From the NCBI GenBank assembly GCA_020543525.1, contig JAHYIO010000039.1, positions 496,001 through 560,000 of the forward strand: DNA of 64,000 bases. Direction: 5' to 3'. Below the pieces are notes generated by a model. That model was not told the origin of the DNA. It saw nothing but the letters and a program-made list of their open reading frames with translations, and searched no databases. The position numbers and the translations under genes were made by a program. Of the stretch, positions 32,505-44,155 are shown piece after piece. This stretch comes from Coriolopsis trogii. Its lineage: Eukaryota > Basidiomycota > Agaricomycetes > Polyporales > Polyporaceae. The first letter of the stretch is position 1; every line of letters begins with the position of its first letter.

Positions 32505-33415
32505 TCAGGAGCAGAGAGTGTCGATACTGGCCTGAGGGCCAATGATGCTCTTGACGTGCGCATCGAGCCGTTTGCGGAGCTCAACAATGCTTAGGACTCG
32601 CCTGTTTCCCTCCTCGCTCATGAATTTCTCAACACAGAACTTTCGCAAGTCGTCCTCCTGCACAAGGTAATCAGTAATCTGGCCGGGAGCTGACAGTAGA
32701 GATAGAGTGGCATCCACGACATACCGTGTGCGGAAAGCCTCCGTACGCGTCGATCAGAGCGTCGAGTAATCCTTTGTCAGACGCCAAGCTAGCATTGCTC
32801 AGCGCGTTCACGAGGGTCTCGATAGCATCCGAACTCTGTGCAAGGAGCTGTTGAGCCTTAGCCTTGCGATAGTACCTGAGTTCTCGTCAGTTTTCACGCA
32901 CAAAATACTGTTATAAGTTGCTGACCCTGTAGCATAGTTCGCATCCCACTTGATTGCCTGGCCGGCATCCTCAAGTGCCTTCTTCCCGTCCTGCCCCTCA
33001 CCAGGAAGGAGCCACGACGCCGCCCTGTTGGAGAAGCACACCGCCAGCATGGCACGTATCTTCTTCATCTCCGCATCCTCCGGATTCTGTGCCGCGGCAT
33101 CCGCGAGGGATTCGATGGCCTCAGTATAGTGTGCGACGGCCTGCGCGCGATTCTTGGCGACAAAGGCCTTGTTCCCGCGCTCTTTCTCGCTCTCGACCTT
33201 CTTCAGCAGCTTGGAGACTGCTTCGGCGTTCATATCGAACATACCCTGTGATACGTCCTCTTCTTCTTCGCTGGAGGGAGAAACGTCAGAGAAGGAGTTG
33301 CATCCGTGATTGGCACGTACATGGTTTCCAGCCTCCACCGGAACGGCGCAGGAAGGGAGTTAAGGAAAGGTCTCAGGAATGCGATGTGTCCCCCAAGCTT
33401 GCGAGCAATAATCAT
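32505..33415 (-). CDS. TPR-domain protein
   Basis: Tetratricopeptide repeats typical of co-chaperone-like adaptors: KLLKKVESEKERGNKAFVAK, AVAHYTEAIESLADAA, CFSNRAASWLLPGEGQDGKK, and after an intron YYRKAKAQQLLAQSSDAIET. The last exon reads EDDLRKFCVEKFMSEEGNRR and ends at 32505. Between them come a moderately conserved ALIDAYGGFPHT segment and introns with good borders. A first exon from the ATG at 33415 (MIIARKLGGHIAFLRPFLNS) splices in frame into EEEEDVSQGMFDMNAEAVSK through a GTACGT donor and CTCCAG acceptor; if that exon is not coding, MFDMNAEAV at 33242 would be the start. Partner unknown. The MITE at 33451-33950 abuts the 5' end. Confidence 0.65.
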
Positions 33416-33450
33416 TTCTCCGGGAAGCTGGATCCGGAGAGAGCCATATA

Positions 33451-33950
33451 CAATCGGACAAAAAAGTCCCAGGTTTATTAAACCTCGGGACTTTTTTGTC
33501 TAGCTACCGCCCACCCCCAAGTGTACTCGCACCATTCACCTCATTTTGGAGGCTCAGAAAATCGCTAGGCGCAGTGTATAATAGGTTCGGACGCATGCGC
33601 GCGCGCGTCCGAAGGCGTGAGGGACGACTACGAGAGCGGGAACAATGACGGGAGATAGAGAGACGCCAGGCGGCGCGGAGCTCTCAAAGGCAATCGCGAC
33701 GGCGGGAAGTCATGAGCGCCTGTATCATCCCATGCTTCCAATTCAGGAATCATCCCGCCTCGTCGTTGTCCGTCGCCTATGCCATCCTAACGGTCTTCAG
33801 GGCCCCCAAGATAGTCCCTATTTAATCCAATCAGCACAATGAGATGGTAGGAAAATGGGCGGGGGGGGGCAGCAACGTGCTACAACAGACAGGGGAGGCA
33901 AACAAAAAAGTCCCAAGGTTTATTAAACCTGGGACTTTTTTGTCCGATTG
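33451..33950. mobile_element. 500-bp MITE with palindromic terminal repeats
   Basis: Terminal inverted repeats of about 49 bp (47 of 49 identical), starting CAATCGGACAAAAAAGTCCC, are flanked by TA on both sides (33449-33450 and 33951-33952). Each TIR is itself nearly a perfect palindrome: ACAAAAAAGTCCC and its complement GGGACTTTTTTGT enclose GGTTTA/TAAACC, so each end can form a hairpin. There is no coding capacity inside; a G-run lies at about 33858-33868. TA target duplication suggests mobilisation by a Tc1/mariner-pogo transposase. It lies 36 bp from the likely 5' end of the TPR gene. Confidence 0.85.
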
Positions 33951-34059
33951 TAGAGCCTCCCCGGAGAGGAGGAAGAGGCGAGGCAATCGCCTTCTTGATT
34001 GCGCTATCGTTTATGGTATCAGCCTGGACGCCTCAGCACTGTTTGTAGCTTGACCGACT

Positions 34060-34634
34060 TCAATACGAAGTCGGATTGGGGCAGTCCAGGTCGGCCATCG
34101 CCTTCCACCACTCTGTACGCTCCTCGATCATCGTCTATAACATATCAATATACATCAGTTATATGTGCTGAGTGAATCAATAGCGATCCATCGTCGATTC
34201 GTGGCGTATATTGTACTCACATACAATAATATTGAACGTGGGCTGACTCCCTGGGGTATCGGCATCCACCATCTGGCCCTTCCCATCCACGAAGCCCATC
34301 GGAACAAGCTGAACAATCCACGTTGCCTTGGGTTTAACCTGCAGAGAGCTGTAGTCAAACGTTGCCAAATCAACCGTATTCGAGGCCTCGGCGCTGCCCA
34401 TCGCGTTCAACAAGGTGTCCATCGCGCCAGGGCCTTGACTAGAGACATGTCGCATCAACTCTTCGATGCCCCCACCCTTGTAATCCGCTAGAAGTTGCTT
34501 CCAAAAGTTGTCAGGTCCTACGGTCGTCGAGATGAATGTGATACCGGTACCCTCACCTGGGCGGCGTTCATGAACTCAGGGGTCATATTTGGTGACGCTT
34601 GACTTGCCCGAGGAGTACCGCGGCGACGTGACAT
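34060..34634 (-). CDS. Small protein of unknown function
   Basis: Three exons: MSRRRG (from 34634), then EGTGITFISTTVGPDNFWKQ, GGGIEELMRHVSSQGPGAMD and VKPKATWIVQLVPMGFVDGK, and a last exon TMIEERTEWWKAMADLDCPN ending at 34060. The first intron (GTACTC donor, CCCAG acceptor) is needed to keep the frame; the second has a clear GTATGT donor and ATAG acceptor. About 140 residues, soluble, Trp-containing. I do not recognise the family. The frame continuity across two introns and the protein-like composition support a real gene. Confidence 0.5.
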
Positions 34635-35545
34635 TATATCAGATTATTCGAAGTCTGAAGTGAGCTACAGCGCAAGGTCTTGAATGTGAAAGTCGGTACT
34701 GCAGATCACCGAATCAGCCCATCTATCGTCCGTACGGGTACGAATCAACACATGCCTGGTGATCGTTGGAAAAACTCAAGTCAGCTCAGGAGGTTGATCA
34801 TCCACAGGAGTCAGTGTGTAGGCTCACAATGTTGTGGACCACAGTTGCAAGAAATGACAGAATCTCTGACGGCCGTGTTACGCAAAATTAGTCCGAGTTC
34901 TACGGAATTCCATACATGGAAGGCGTCCAAGAAAACAAAACTGAGAACCCGGGAAACGCAGATATATCAATATGGGGTCACGAGAAGTCATGATCGTACA
35001 GAAACTGCAATACATAGACAAGAGCAAGAGATCCGGGGACGGCAAACATTCAATCGAGCGATACGGATTCAAACATCACGGTCAAAGAGGCAGCAGCGTT
35101 GCCCATAGCTCGACCAACAGCTACATTGCACTCTTCGGAAAGCTTCAGAAGGCGATGATACATAAATCAGTCAGTCTAACGAGGAGGCATATGAGAGAGA
35201 CCGTGCTACACGGAATACAGGATACATAGCGACCATTCGGATCCCAACACACAGCGGGCGGCGCTGGAGGCCTCAGCGGGCGGTTGTCCCATCGGGGATG
35301 ATCACTTCCACCACTGGGCTCGTGATGACCGTACGAAGGCGACCAATGCTAGGTAGCTCTGCGAGTGGCTCTCCGCGGCGCACATACATCGACGCCTGGT
35401 AGGAGGGGCAAAGGAGGACGGACGGGCCTCAGACAGAGGGGCGTGACGACGCGAAGGATATTGTGACCTTCTCTGATCCGATTCGCTTCAAGTGCGCATA
35501 CATCTAGAGAGGAAGATTGACTTCGAATGTCCGGGATAGCGCATC
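34635..35545. other. Spacer between the small gene and the EST1/SMG7-like gene
   Basis: No gene recognised. The frame 34680-35108 plus is Arg/Gln/Ser-rich without motif and likely random. The right half would contain the 3' UTR of the EST1/SMG7-like gene. Confidence 0.4.
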
Positions 35546-38500
35546 TTATCCGGCGTTGTTCCATAGTTGAGCCATTGAGGATAGGTGTGGCGGGAACGGA
35601 CTATCGTAGTCGATCTTCCGAGGATCGTAATGGTACGGGACAGACCTGTCGTGCACTCCCGGCGCCTCTTGACGAACATAGGACATATCGAGCTTCCGCG
35701 AGTATACTGGATCGGCAAAGGCGTCAGGAACACCGGAGTTGTAGGATAGAGACATCTGCTCGACAAGACCAGGATGTGAACTCAGCAGGTCCGTCCGCTG
35801 AGTCTGACTCTGGCTGGACGGAGGCGATGGGGACCCTAGGAAGGACATCGACTGCACGCGCTGGTGCCCTAGACCGCCGGAGAAAGGCTGATGCCCAGGT
35901 GTGCCGGAGAGTGGTGGTGGGTTGTAGTGGGGAGCAATAGACGGTCCGAGTCCGAGCGGCGTCTGCGTTGTGGAGAAAGCCACTGATGTCGGATTGGTTA
36001 TATGACTCTGGTTGTATGGGGTCTGATACGAAGGCCCCTTAGTGGTACCCGCTGCCCCTTGGAAAGGCAAGCCTGAGCTCTGGTTAGACGACCATATCGA
36101 TGGACCTCCCCCAAGGGCACTGGATCCGAAGAGCATGTGCGTCTGCGGAACCGACAACTGACGTGTATGCAGAGATCGCGCGAAGTCCGTCTTAAGAGGG
36201 GCACTACGCAGAACGTTGGCCAGTATATCCTGAGCAGTCGTGACGCTAGCAAGTGGGGCCACCGGAGATCTTGCATCTCCTTCGACCTTGGACATTAACC
36301 CCGGCGAGAACGTCTCAGGGCTACGAGGGCGCACAGTGTGTGCGGCAGGATTGGCCACGAAGGGCCTCGGAGGAGATGCAGGGAGAAGCGGTACAATGGG
36401 ACCTGCAATAGGGACAGGAAGAGCGACTTGAGGATTTGGAGGAGCAACCACGGGATCGTGAACTTTACTAGGAGGCCTATGCATCATGAATTAGTCTCAT
36501 CAACGACGCAGGACGACATAATACCAACCCTGGAGCCAAAGGCCAGACAATGCGATCATCTTCATCATCTTCCGGTGCTTCGCTCCTATCGAGAGCCTCC
36601 CGAAAAGCATCTCCAACCGGATCGTCGTCGTCATTCCTAGTGTCGATCATGTCCTGGTGGTCAGTCTTGGTGGAAGGAGCTTCGTGAGGTATACGAGGGG
36701 GCAACGCTGGGGACATGCGGGATGCCATGGACTGCGCCGGTCTATCGCGTACAAGTTTGCGGGGCGGTTCAGCGCGTGCTGGAATCGCATGCTCCAACTC
36801 CGGAAGTTCATGAGTAGTGAAGGTGCCGTTCAAAAATGTGATAGGGGCGAGCTAGTCCAACGGAGTCAGTAGAGAGGATAAATGCGTGTGCATCGAAACG
36901 TACATCGTCCTTCGCGAAGGCATCGGCATCGGCCAACAGATCCGCGATACGCATGAGTTGCTCCTCGTTGGGATGTACTTGCTCAGGCAGTAGACCTTGC
37001 ATTGGGGCGGTCACAGTCCCATTCGGAGAGGCTGGCACGGCCTTCACGTCTCTCGTCGGTGTGGCTACACCGACAACGTCGGCGGGCACAAACCTTTTCA
37101 ACGGCAAGAAGCCTGCCATTTCCACGTCTTCCTCGAGCAAAGTCACCAGCTGAGGGAGTTTGTCCGCGGGGAATGCACGCCACAGCGCAGTCGAAAAGTG
37201 GGCATAGGCGCGCCAAAAATCCGGGAGGCCAGGGAGGGAGAACATGAGCGACGTGCTCGATGATCTTCGCTCATGTCCGCGTCTACGATCCCGGCCTTTT
37301 GTCTTCGTCTCGGTTTCCCCGATAACGCCCGCCTGCGACGCCTGATGGACGTAGCGCAAGTTGGCTCGGAGCCATTTGCTCGCGATCCTGAGAGCTGGTA
37401 GCGTCCTTCGAAAAGCTGCGGTGATACGTTGGGCTAAATCATGCTCGTTGGCATCTTCAGGAGGCGCTTCAGCAATCTGGACGATGCCGACTTCGAGAAG
37501 GACGCGGTGCATGAGAAGCAAGTGGCCGGTTATCGAGCTCTCCACGGCAGCAGCAGATGCAGGAGAGGGAGCTTTCTTGTGCCCATTCATGGTCGAGGTC
37601 CGGAACATGCGATGCTTCCAAAGCGCGCCCTGGGCAAGGACGACGGTCTTGAGGATGATGTCAATTGGGAGGATGCGCTCAGTGACTAGTGCCTTGAACT
37701 CTTCTGCGAGCTTTTGCGAGAGATGCGGGGAGATAGCGTCCGCTCTAAAAAGGTCTGTTATGCGCATACAGTCAAATATGATGGCCAATGCTTACTCGTC
37801 TGGAGGCACTCGCCATAGGGCGTGCAGTACAATCAACTTCTCCTTGAACACCTCAACCCGTAAGCGTGGCGCCATGGGCGCCGTATCGCCGCGAGCTTGC
37901 TCCTTGTCCCGTTCCTTTTCCCTTTTTGCCCCGCGCGCCTTCCATTGCTCTAATGTCTTCGACAAAACTGTTCCCAAGTTGTCCGCAGCGGTGTCGTACG
38001 GCGAGCGCACACAAAGAGCGCGATAGTAGTGCGCGAGCGACCCGAAGACATCCTTTTGGTAGGACGCCAGGATAGCCATCTGGTGAGCGGGGTTACCATC
38101 CTGCGGGAGAAGGAGGCGCGCTTGCTGGTAGCATTGCTGGGCCTTGTCGTAGTTGCGCATCCGAGGCATGACCGGGCCCTGAGCCCCGTTTCCTTGCGCA
38201 CCGCCTTTCTTGCCCCGCCCACCCTTCTGATTCCCAGCCGCACTCGCAGCGGGTGGACCATCCTCATGTCCAGCCCGCGGACGCCCACCGGCCTCGTTGT
38301 ACTGCTCCTTATAGCGCTCGATGTCGCCGAGACAGACGAGCGCCTTGCTGAGGATGGCCATCCGGCTCTCCCGCTGTTCTCGTGTGCTCGGCGTGAGAGT
38401 CGGTGCGACGGCGGCGATCTCAGCATCGGAGGGGAATTGGAAGTGGTTGCGTTTTGGAGGACCGTTCTCTGCAGGCGGTTCGTCAGGGACGATACCGAGC

Positions 38501-39113
38501 TCGGCAAGGATGTTCTGGACATCGTCAAGCTGGAAGATCCTCCTTATGCGCACGATAAGCTGTATCCAGAACTTTTCCTCGTCCGCGAGGAACTGGCGGA
38601 ATCGCTGAAGTAGCTTGCGGTGTTCCACGACGCCGTGCCCTCCATGACCTCGCCCATGTTGTTGTCCTTGCCCTTGGGCTAGTGCCTGCCCTGGCTGCTG
38701 CTGCTGCTGTTGGTGCTGCTGACGGGGGTTGTGTATGGCGCGGTCGAGAACGGCGAGGCGTTGCTTGTAGACAGAGATGAAGCCATACGATGTCTGCATC
38801 CATAGGTGATTCTCCGCATCCTTGGACTCCGGGGCGTATGGGTGTAGCAGAAGCAATCGCAGGCAATTCCGCCGCAACCTGCTTGGAGCCCGCCACGGCG
38901 CTCAGATCCTCCTAATGCCCAGAGACGAGAGCTACACGCACTGTTTCCGAGTAAAATCCGTCTCCTTATCCCATGGATCCTTCGTCTTGAGTGATTCTTT
39001 GAGAGTTTGTTGGAGGCTCTTGGCCTCTCTGCCCCAAGTTGAGTTGGGATGAGAATGGGCATCGCACCACTCTGAGGGACATACCTAGCCAGGTGTGAAG
39101 GTTCTTCTGTCAT
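35546..39113 (-). CDS. EST1/SMG7-like protein (telomerase-associated or NMD factor)
   Basis: Proteins of the Est1/Ebs1/Smg5-7 group bind phosphorylated Upf1 in nonsense-mediated decay or act with telomerase. The N-terminus assembled from small exons (MTEEPSHLAR, EAKSLQQTLKESLKTKDPWD, KETDFTRKQLRRNCLRLLLL) is the EST1 14-3-3-like TPR domain, continuing with HLWMQTSYGFISVYKQRLAV, FQLDDVQNILAELGIVPDEP, and MAILSKALVCLGDIERYKEQ. The DNA/RNA-binding helical domain follows, with NYDKAQQCYQQARLLLPQDG and HQMAILASYQKDVFGSLAHY, the family hallmark, and RSPYDTAADNL. The C-terminal half is Pro/Ser-rich, low complexity, ending near 35546. No PIN domain follows, so it resembles SMG7/Ebs1 more than SMG6. 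There is a Gln-rich run (HQQQQQQPGQALAQ) near 38690. About 1,100 residues. Confidence 0.85.
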
Positions 39114-39462
39114 GACAGTAGCAGGATATGTTCATAGTTCATTGCGGTAAGGGAGACAGTGCATCGTCGTGGACGTCAAGAAGAGGTTGGGCATTCGCCC
39201 CAGACGCTCAGCTGCTTCTTCGGGTTGGGCGCCAAACATAGTCCGTGCCACTGCAGGCTTCCGGCCAATGCAGAAAAAACAAACATTCAGATATTCAGAG
39301 TTCGGGTGGATATCATGCAAATGATACGACTCTAACATTCCGGATACTGACACAAGAAGAGAACAATACAGAACAAGAAAGCGAGGCTAGATACAGCGAC
39401 TAGTGTGGAATACGAGTAGCACGTGTAGATCGGGATGCATAGATGACAGCGCAGTGACGCTC
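39114..39462. other. Short spacer between two minus-strand genes
   Basis: About 350 nt between the start of the EST1/SMG7-like gene and the stop of the Snf2-like gene. It should hold the former's promoter and the latter's 3' UTR; I see no gene. Confidence 0.4.
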
Positions 39463-42400
39463 CTACTCGTCGTCATCATCGTGACCAGTGCGGAAGAGCG
39501 CGACAAGCTCGTCGAGACCGAGACGGGTGTTCTTGACCTTGTCGCCGGAAAGTGTAGCAGAGGCGAGGGCGCGCTTCTTCTCCTGGAGCTAAAACCCACA
39601 ACGATATCAGCTGAAGCCCGTAAGCACCGAAGACCACTGTGTGCGCACCTCAAGAATACGTTGCTCGACGCTCTCGGGAACGCAGAGCTTGTGGATGTTC
39701 ACAGCGCGCTTCTGTCCGAACCGGTGGGCACGGTCGAAGGCTTGGTCCTTGAGGCAGCCGTGAGCGGTGACACCGCCACTGTGTGCGAATTTGACGTACC
39801 TCCAGAGCTGGATTCCACCAAGGGTCGACAAGGATGACATTGTTGCAGCACGTCAAGTTCAGCCCTTGATAATATGCATGAGCCAGTTTCGACCGCGCGT
39901 AAGGCTCCCACGTACCTGTGCTTCCCGCCTTGAACGAGATCAGGATAACCTTGGTGGACCGGCTGTTGGAGATCTTCTCGACGGACTGGTCGCGCTGGAG
40001 CTTGTTCATGCTTCCGTCATCTTCACCCAGACATCAGCGCTACTCGAAACACCACGCAGAAAAGCAACTCACAGCGAACGAACTTGATGCCCTCCGCTCG
40101 CAGGAATGGCTCAATCAAGTCCAACATGCTTGTAAATTGAGAGAAGATGATAGTTTTCTCGCCCTCACCGCGCGCCTCGATCTCCTTCAGGATCTTGACG
40201 ATCATCCGAGTTTTCGACGAATGCGGGGGCAGGTCAGAGTTGAGATCCGCCGCAGCCTTCCGTGCCGCCTTGAACACATCCTCGCAGTCCAAGCAAACGT
40301 CGTCTTGCCACGTAGTGTCGGCCGTCAACGGCTTCTGGCATACTTGACAAGGCTTCCGCGTGATTGCGAGGCCGCCAAGCAACGCGGCGAGGTCATCCCC
40401 TTCGTCGTCATCGCCGTCTCCGGTGGTTTGGCTTGCGCTCTTAGGCTCAACTGCATCCTCATCGTTCTTGTAGTCCTTCGAGATCAATGCTGGGTGATTG
40501 CACGCTGTAATTTACCAGTATAAGCCCATGCACTCGTACAGAGGACGACCGCCGCTGACCTTGCCGAAGACGCAAGAGCAAAACGAGCACCGAGGTATAG
40601 GCCTTCCTCATGTCTCCTTGTTGCAGCTGCTCGAGACTGTCGGCGACCTTCTGCTCTACCGAGTTATAGAACTCGCGCTGGACGCGGTCGAAGTCGCACT
40701 CCACTATGTTGACAAGTCGTGCAGGCAGATCAACGATCGGCTTTCCGTTGATTAGGGTCGTCTTCGTCCGACGAAGCATGATACTACCAAGGACAACCTG
40801 GTTGCCGTGTGGTGGGTATGGGGTGGTACACGTGAAACGCTCGGACATACCTGCAACCGTTTGATCGCGCGAACAGGTTTGCCAGCCTTGACGGGCTTCG
40901 CAATCGAGCTGTTGAAGGTTTGCCAATCGTCGAGGGGCGGAATGCGCAAGAACTTGATGAGGGAGAAGATTTCCTCGACGTTGTTTTGCCTAATACCGGT
41001 CGGTAAGCAGTAGAAAGACGCACGCTATACCAGACTTACATGGGAGTACCCGTCAGACACCAACGATTCTTCGCTTCCAGCGCACAGCAGGCAATGGCTG
41101 ACTTCGTATTCCTGTTCTTGATGTTATGCGCCTCGTCTGCTGGGCCGTCAGGATCTCGTCGTTCGTCTCTTGGATCAGCACCACGTACCCAAAACGATAC
41201 GCCACCACTGAACCCTGAACAGGGCATCCTTCTGCTTGCCGCGCTTGGGTGCTTTTATCCGTTTCACAGTGTCGGAGTCGTCATCGGAGTCACTTTCGTG
41301 CGACTTCTTTCCCTTACCCTTGGATTCGTCCTTGCCCCCACCATACGCGCCGTATTCTGATGCCACAACCGAGTATGACGTAATGACGACATGAGCATTC
41401 TCAAGCACTCGGGGGTCTTTGGGATAGCTTCAGCAACACTCCAAGATAGCGCGACGAGTGCACTTACCTGTTGTACGACTCTGCCCATGATGCTGGATAA
41501 CACGCAGGCCAGACGTGAACTTCTTGATCTCGTTCTCCCATTGACCGACCAGAGCAACAGGAGCGACGACCCTGATTGGCAGAATGTCAGGATGCGAACA
41601 TTCAGCTCAAAATACTTGGTACTCACAAAGTCGTTCCTGACCATCCCGCGGCCTTGTCCTTCTTCGTAGGACGACCTTCCAAGATGCGTGTGGTCGTAGA
41701 GATGGTCTTACCAAGACTAGAGTGTACCTATATGAACATAATCTCATATAGAGAGCGTGGAACAACTCACCCCATGTCATCAGCGAGAATACCACCACGC
41801 TTCCTGCCCGACTCTCGCTCGGCCATCCACTGCCTACTCCTCACTTGGTGAGGAAGAAGCATTACGCCCTCCTTGAAACCCTCGACCGTCGCTTGCTCTT
41901 TGGTGTACTCAACGTTGGTATCATTGTACGCATCTGCGACGAAGTCCTGCAACGCCTTCTCCGCCTCAGCCTGCGTCATCATGCGATCCTCGAAGGGATC
42001 GACGTTAACGTCGAGTTGGAACGTCTCTCGATCTTGTGACGAAGACGGTGGGGCGGCAGTTGCCATGTGTGGGTAGCTGCCCTCTTTGGGTCGTGAGATG
42101 GCCACTGGCGGCTTTGAGAATGCGGGCATGGGTTGAGTAGGCTTCATCTGCGCTGCTTGAAGAGGAGGGGGGCGATTCGGGGGCTGAATGCGAAGTGGGG
42201 GCGAACTGAGATGCAACGTCGGTTAATGAGTCGGGAATCCACACGTCTACATGTCACCACGCACACCACCTGCACCTCGTCCTCGGAGTCTGACGAGATC
42301 TCAATAGGCTCCTTAGGGTGGCGTAGCTGACCCTGAGCAGTCTGAGTTGAAGACCCCGGCGTTGGGGCGATGCCCTAGAGTGATTGGTCAAAATTCTGAC

Positions 42401-42514
42401 TTTCAAATTGTGATGAGTTATATTGTTACCTGCGACGCCTTTGTTGGGTTTGAAGGCTTCCTCAAAGGGACAAGATCAGGGTACAGCCCAGAATTTTGAG
42501 CAAGTTTACGTCGG
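39463..42514 (-). CDS. Swi2/Snf2-family DNA-dependent ATPase (Uls1/Rad5-like), 5' end not found
   Basis: A nuclear translocase. Helicase motifs in order: VMLLPHQVRSRQWMAERESG and GGILADDMG/LGKTI (motif I split by an intron), DEAHNIKNRNTKSAIACCAL (motif II), NRWCLTGTPM (III), LRRTKTTLINGKPIVDLPAR, then GEKTIIFSQFTSMLDLIEPF (IV), VILISFKAGSTG and NVILVDPWWNPALE (V) and DQAFDRAHRFGQKRAVNIHK (VI). Between the lobes, where Uls1/Rad5 proteins carry a RING finger, I see only a four-cysteine motif (CQVC, 14 residues, CLDC). The N-terminal region is Pro/Ser-rich with an acidic SDSEDEVQVV patch. It ends GLDELVALFRTGHDDDE at 39463. The most 5' exon I can support starts at 42514 after a CGACAG acceptor; the initiating exon was not identified. 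About 11 introns. Confidence 0.85.
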
Positions 42515-43317
42515 CTGTCGGGCACGAGAAGTCAGAATATCCGACGAGAGACAGTAGTCAGGGTATAACATTGTGGCCACGCATATGCCTGTCCATACAC
42601 TTTCCACATTGGTGGACGGAATGGTGTGATATTATGTACGATTCGTCAGTCCGACACACGGCTCTGCAGAGTCTGCATGGCGGCAACAACGCTTTGACTC
42701 GTTGTGCTGTCCGAATGAGAGCCAGACTACAAGATCGGCTTCTTTGCAAGTTCATCCAACACTCAAAAATACCTCGCTTACAGTCCACCCGTCTACACGC
42801 GTTGTAACCCGCACCGATTACGTCGGGAGCTGTGGTAGACAAACGCGTGTTGGTGGCTCATGCGTCTGCCTCATTCCTGATAGGGACCTCTGCTACCGAA
42901 TAGCATATGTTTGCACTCACAAGTCCTCCATATCAAAGTGTCTTGACTGCTTGATTCAGTCCACGATAAAAGGGACAGGAGGTGGTGGAGGTAGTATGAG
43001 AAGAAGTTGAACACGCGAACGAACATTAGACGCCCAATATAATGGCGCGTCGCGTGTCACGTGATCGAGTTCACGTACTGCAGCATGCACAGTTAACAAC
43101 ACGAGGCGCGTCCCAAATGCCAATTGAAGGCGTACGCGGGCATTCGAGTGCTGGATGAAGCTCCCATTTCAGAATGCGGGCCATTGGTGAGCTGTCAGAG
43201 TGTATAAAAGTGACAACGCCGTGACATAGCAGATATGGCACATCGTAACAACATCGTTGCACGAGGCATAGACATGGAATCTAAGTGAACTAATATGTGC
43301 GGGACCAATTTCTATCC
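42515..43317. other. Spacer upstream of the Snf2-like gene
   Basis: It probably contains the missing first exon and promoter of the Snf2-like gene, and the 3' flank of the POM34-like gene. I could not identify an ATG exon that splices in frame. No other gene is seen. Confidence 0.35.
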
Positions 43318-44155
43318 TCATGCGTCGTCATCATCGGAATCCTCTCTCGCTAGTCGAGTGAGTAATGAGCCATCGAAAGCACCTGGATAAGGGGTCAGTT
43401 AAGTCCAAGGGGGAAAGACAGGCACACGGAGAATGGAACATACGTCCAACAGAGGTACTATGACGACCTCGATATGCTGCTAATGGCGACGCCGGGGAGC
43501 CTGGAACGGACGACACAGACGACATGAACGATGCATCTGGGGGAGAGGAGATGGACGCGGGGATGGAGTAATTCAGTATGCGCGATGGGGTAGAGATGGG
43601 GGAAGGCGCATAGGTTGAAAATGCTTTTTGTCGTTGTGGGGTTGACTGCAATGATACGACAACATTCAGTAGGGACATGACATAGAATCCAGTCAGAAAC
43701 GCACAGTGGGTGTCAGACCTTGCAAGCGCCACTGACGTGCGGATGGGGACAATGGGGATGCCGGGAGGGATTTTGCAGGGGAGGGAGGAGGAGGCAGCGG
43801 CGCGCGCGGGTAGTTCAGAGCATACAATGCTTGCATGATATTTACCGCTAGTACGCCGAACACCAGCAATTCTGGAGATACCAGTCAGCACCAGCACGAG
43901 AAAGGAAAGGAGTTGTGACACACCAAGAGCACAGAGGTAGTAATATGGACCACCTGCTGACCTCCGACCCCAAACCACATCGAAGGCCCGCCATGGGGAG
44001 GGAACAGGTAGAAGATTGGACACGATCGCGAGGCCGATGAATCCTAAGGAGTTGGAGCGTAGTCGCGCAACTGCTTCGCCTCGTAGAGGTTTGAACCAGT
44101 CCACTATAGGCGTTGACGTGAATGCGGTCGCACCAGCCCTTCCTCGAGTAGACAT
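43318..44155 (-). CDS. POM34-like nuclear-pore membrane protein
   Basis: Start MSTRGRAGATAFTSTPIVDW. Two hydrophobic segments, SNSLGFIGLAIVSNLLPVP and (across an intron) ELLVFGVLAVNIMQALYALN, fit the two membrane spans of the fungal pore-membrane nucleoporin POM34 (NPCC family). They are followed by a Pro/Ser-rich nucleoplasm- or cytosol-facing tail with WRLQGLTPTSTPQRQKAFST, APSPISTPSRILNYSIP and SPLAAYRGRHSTSVGRAFDG, ending LLTRLAREDSDDDDA at 43318. Four exons, all joints in frame: donors GTGTGT, GTGCGT and GTATGT. The ATG at 44155 is the first in the frame that keeps the N-terminal similarity. Assignment to POM34 rests on topology and the TPxxR and YRGRHxxSVGR segments and is tentative; that it is a conserved membrane protein is better supported. 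Confidence 0.6.

Noticed and set aside
34680..35108. Frame of 142 codons on the plus strand
   Set aside because: Arg/Gln/Ser-rich, no motif, no intron-bounded exons; treated as chance.
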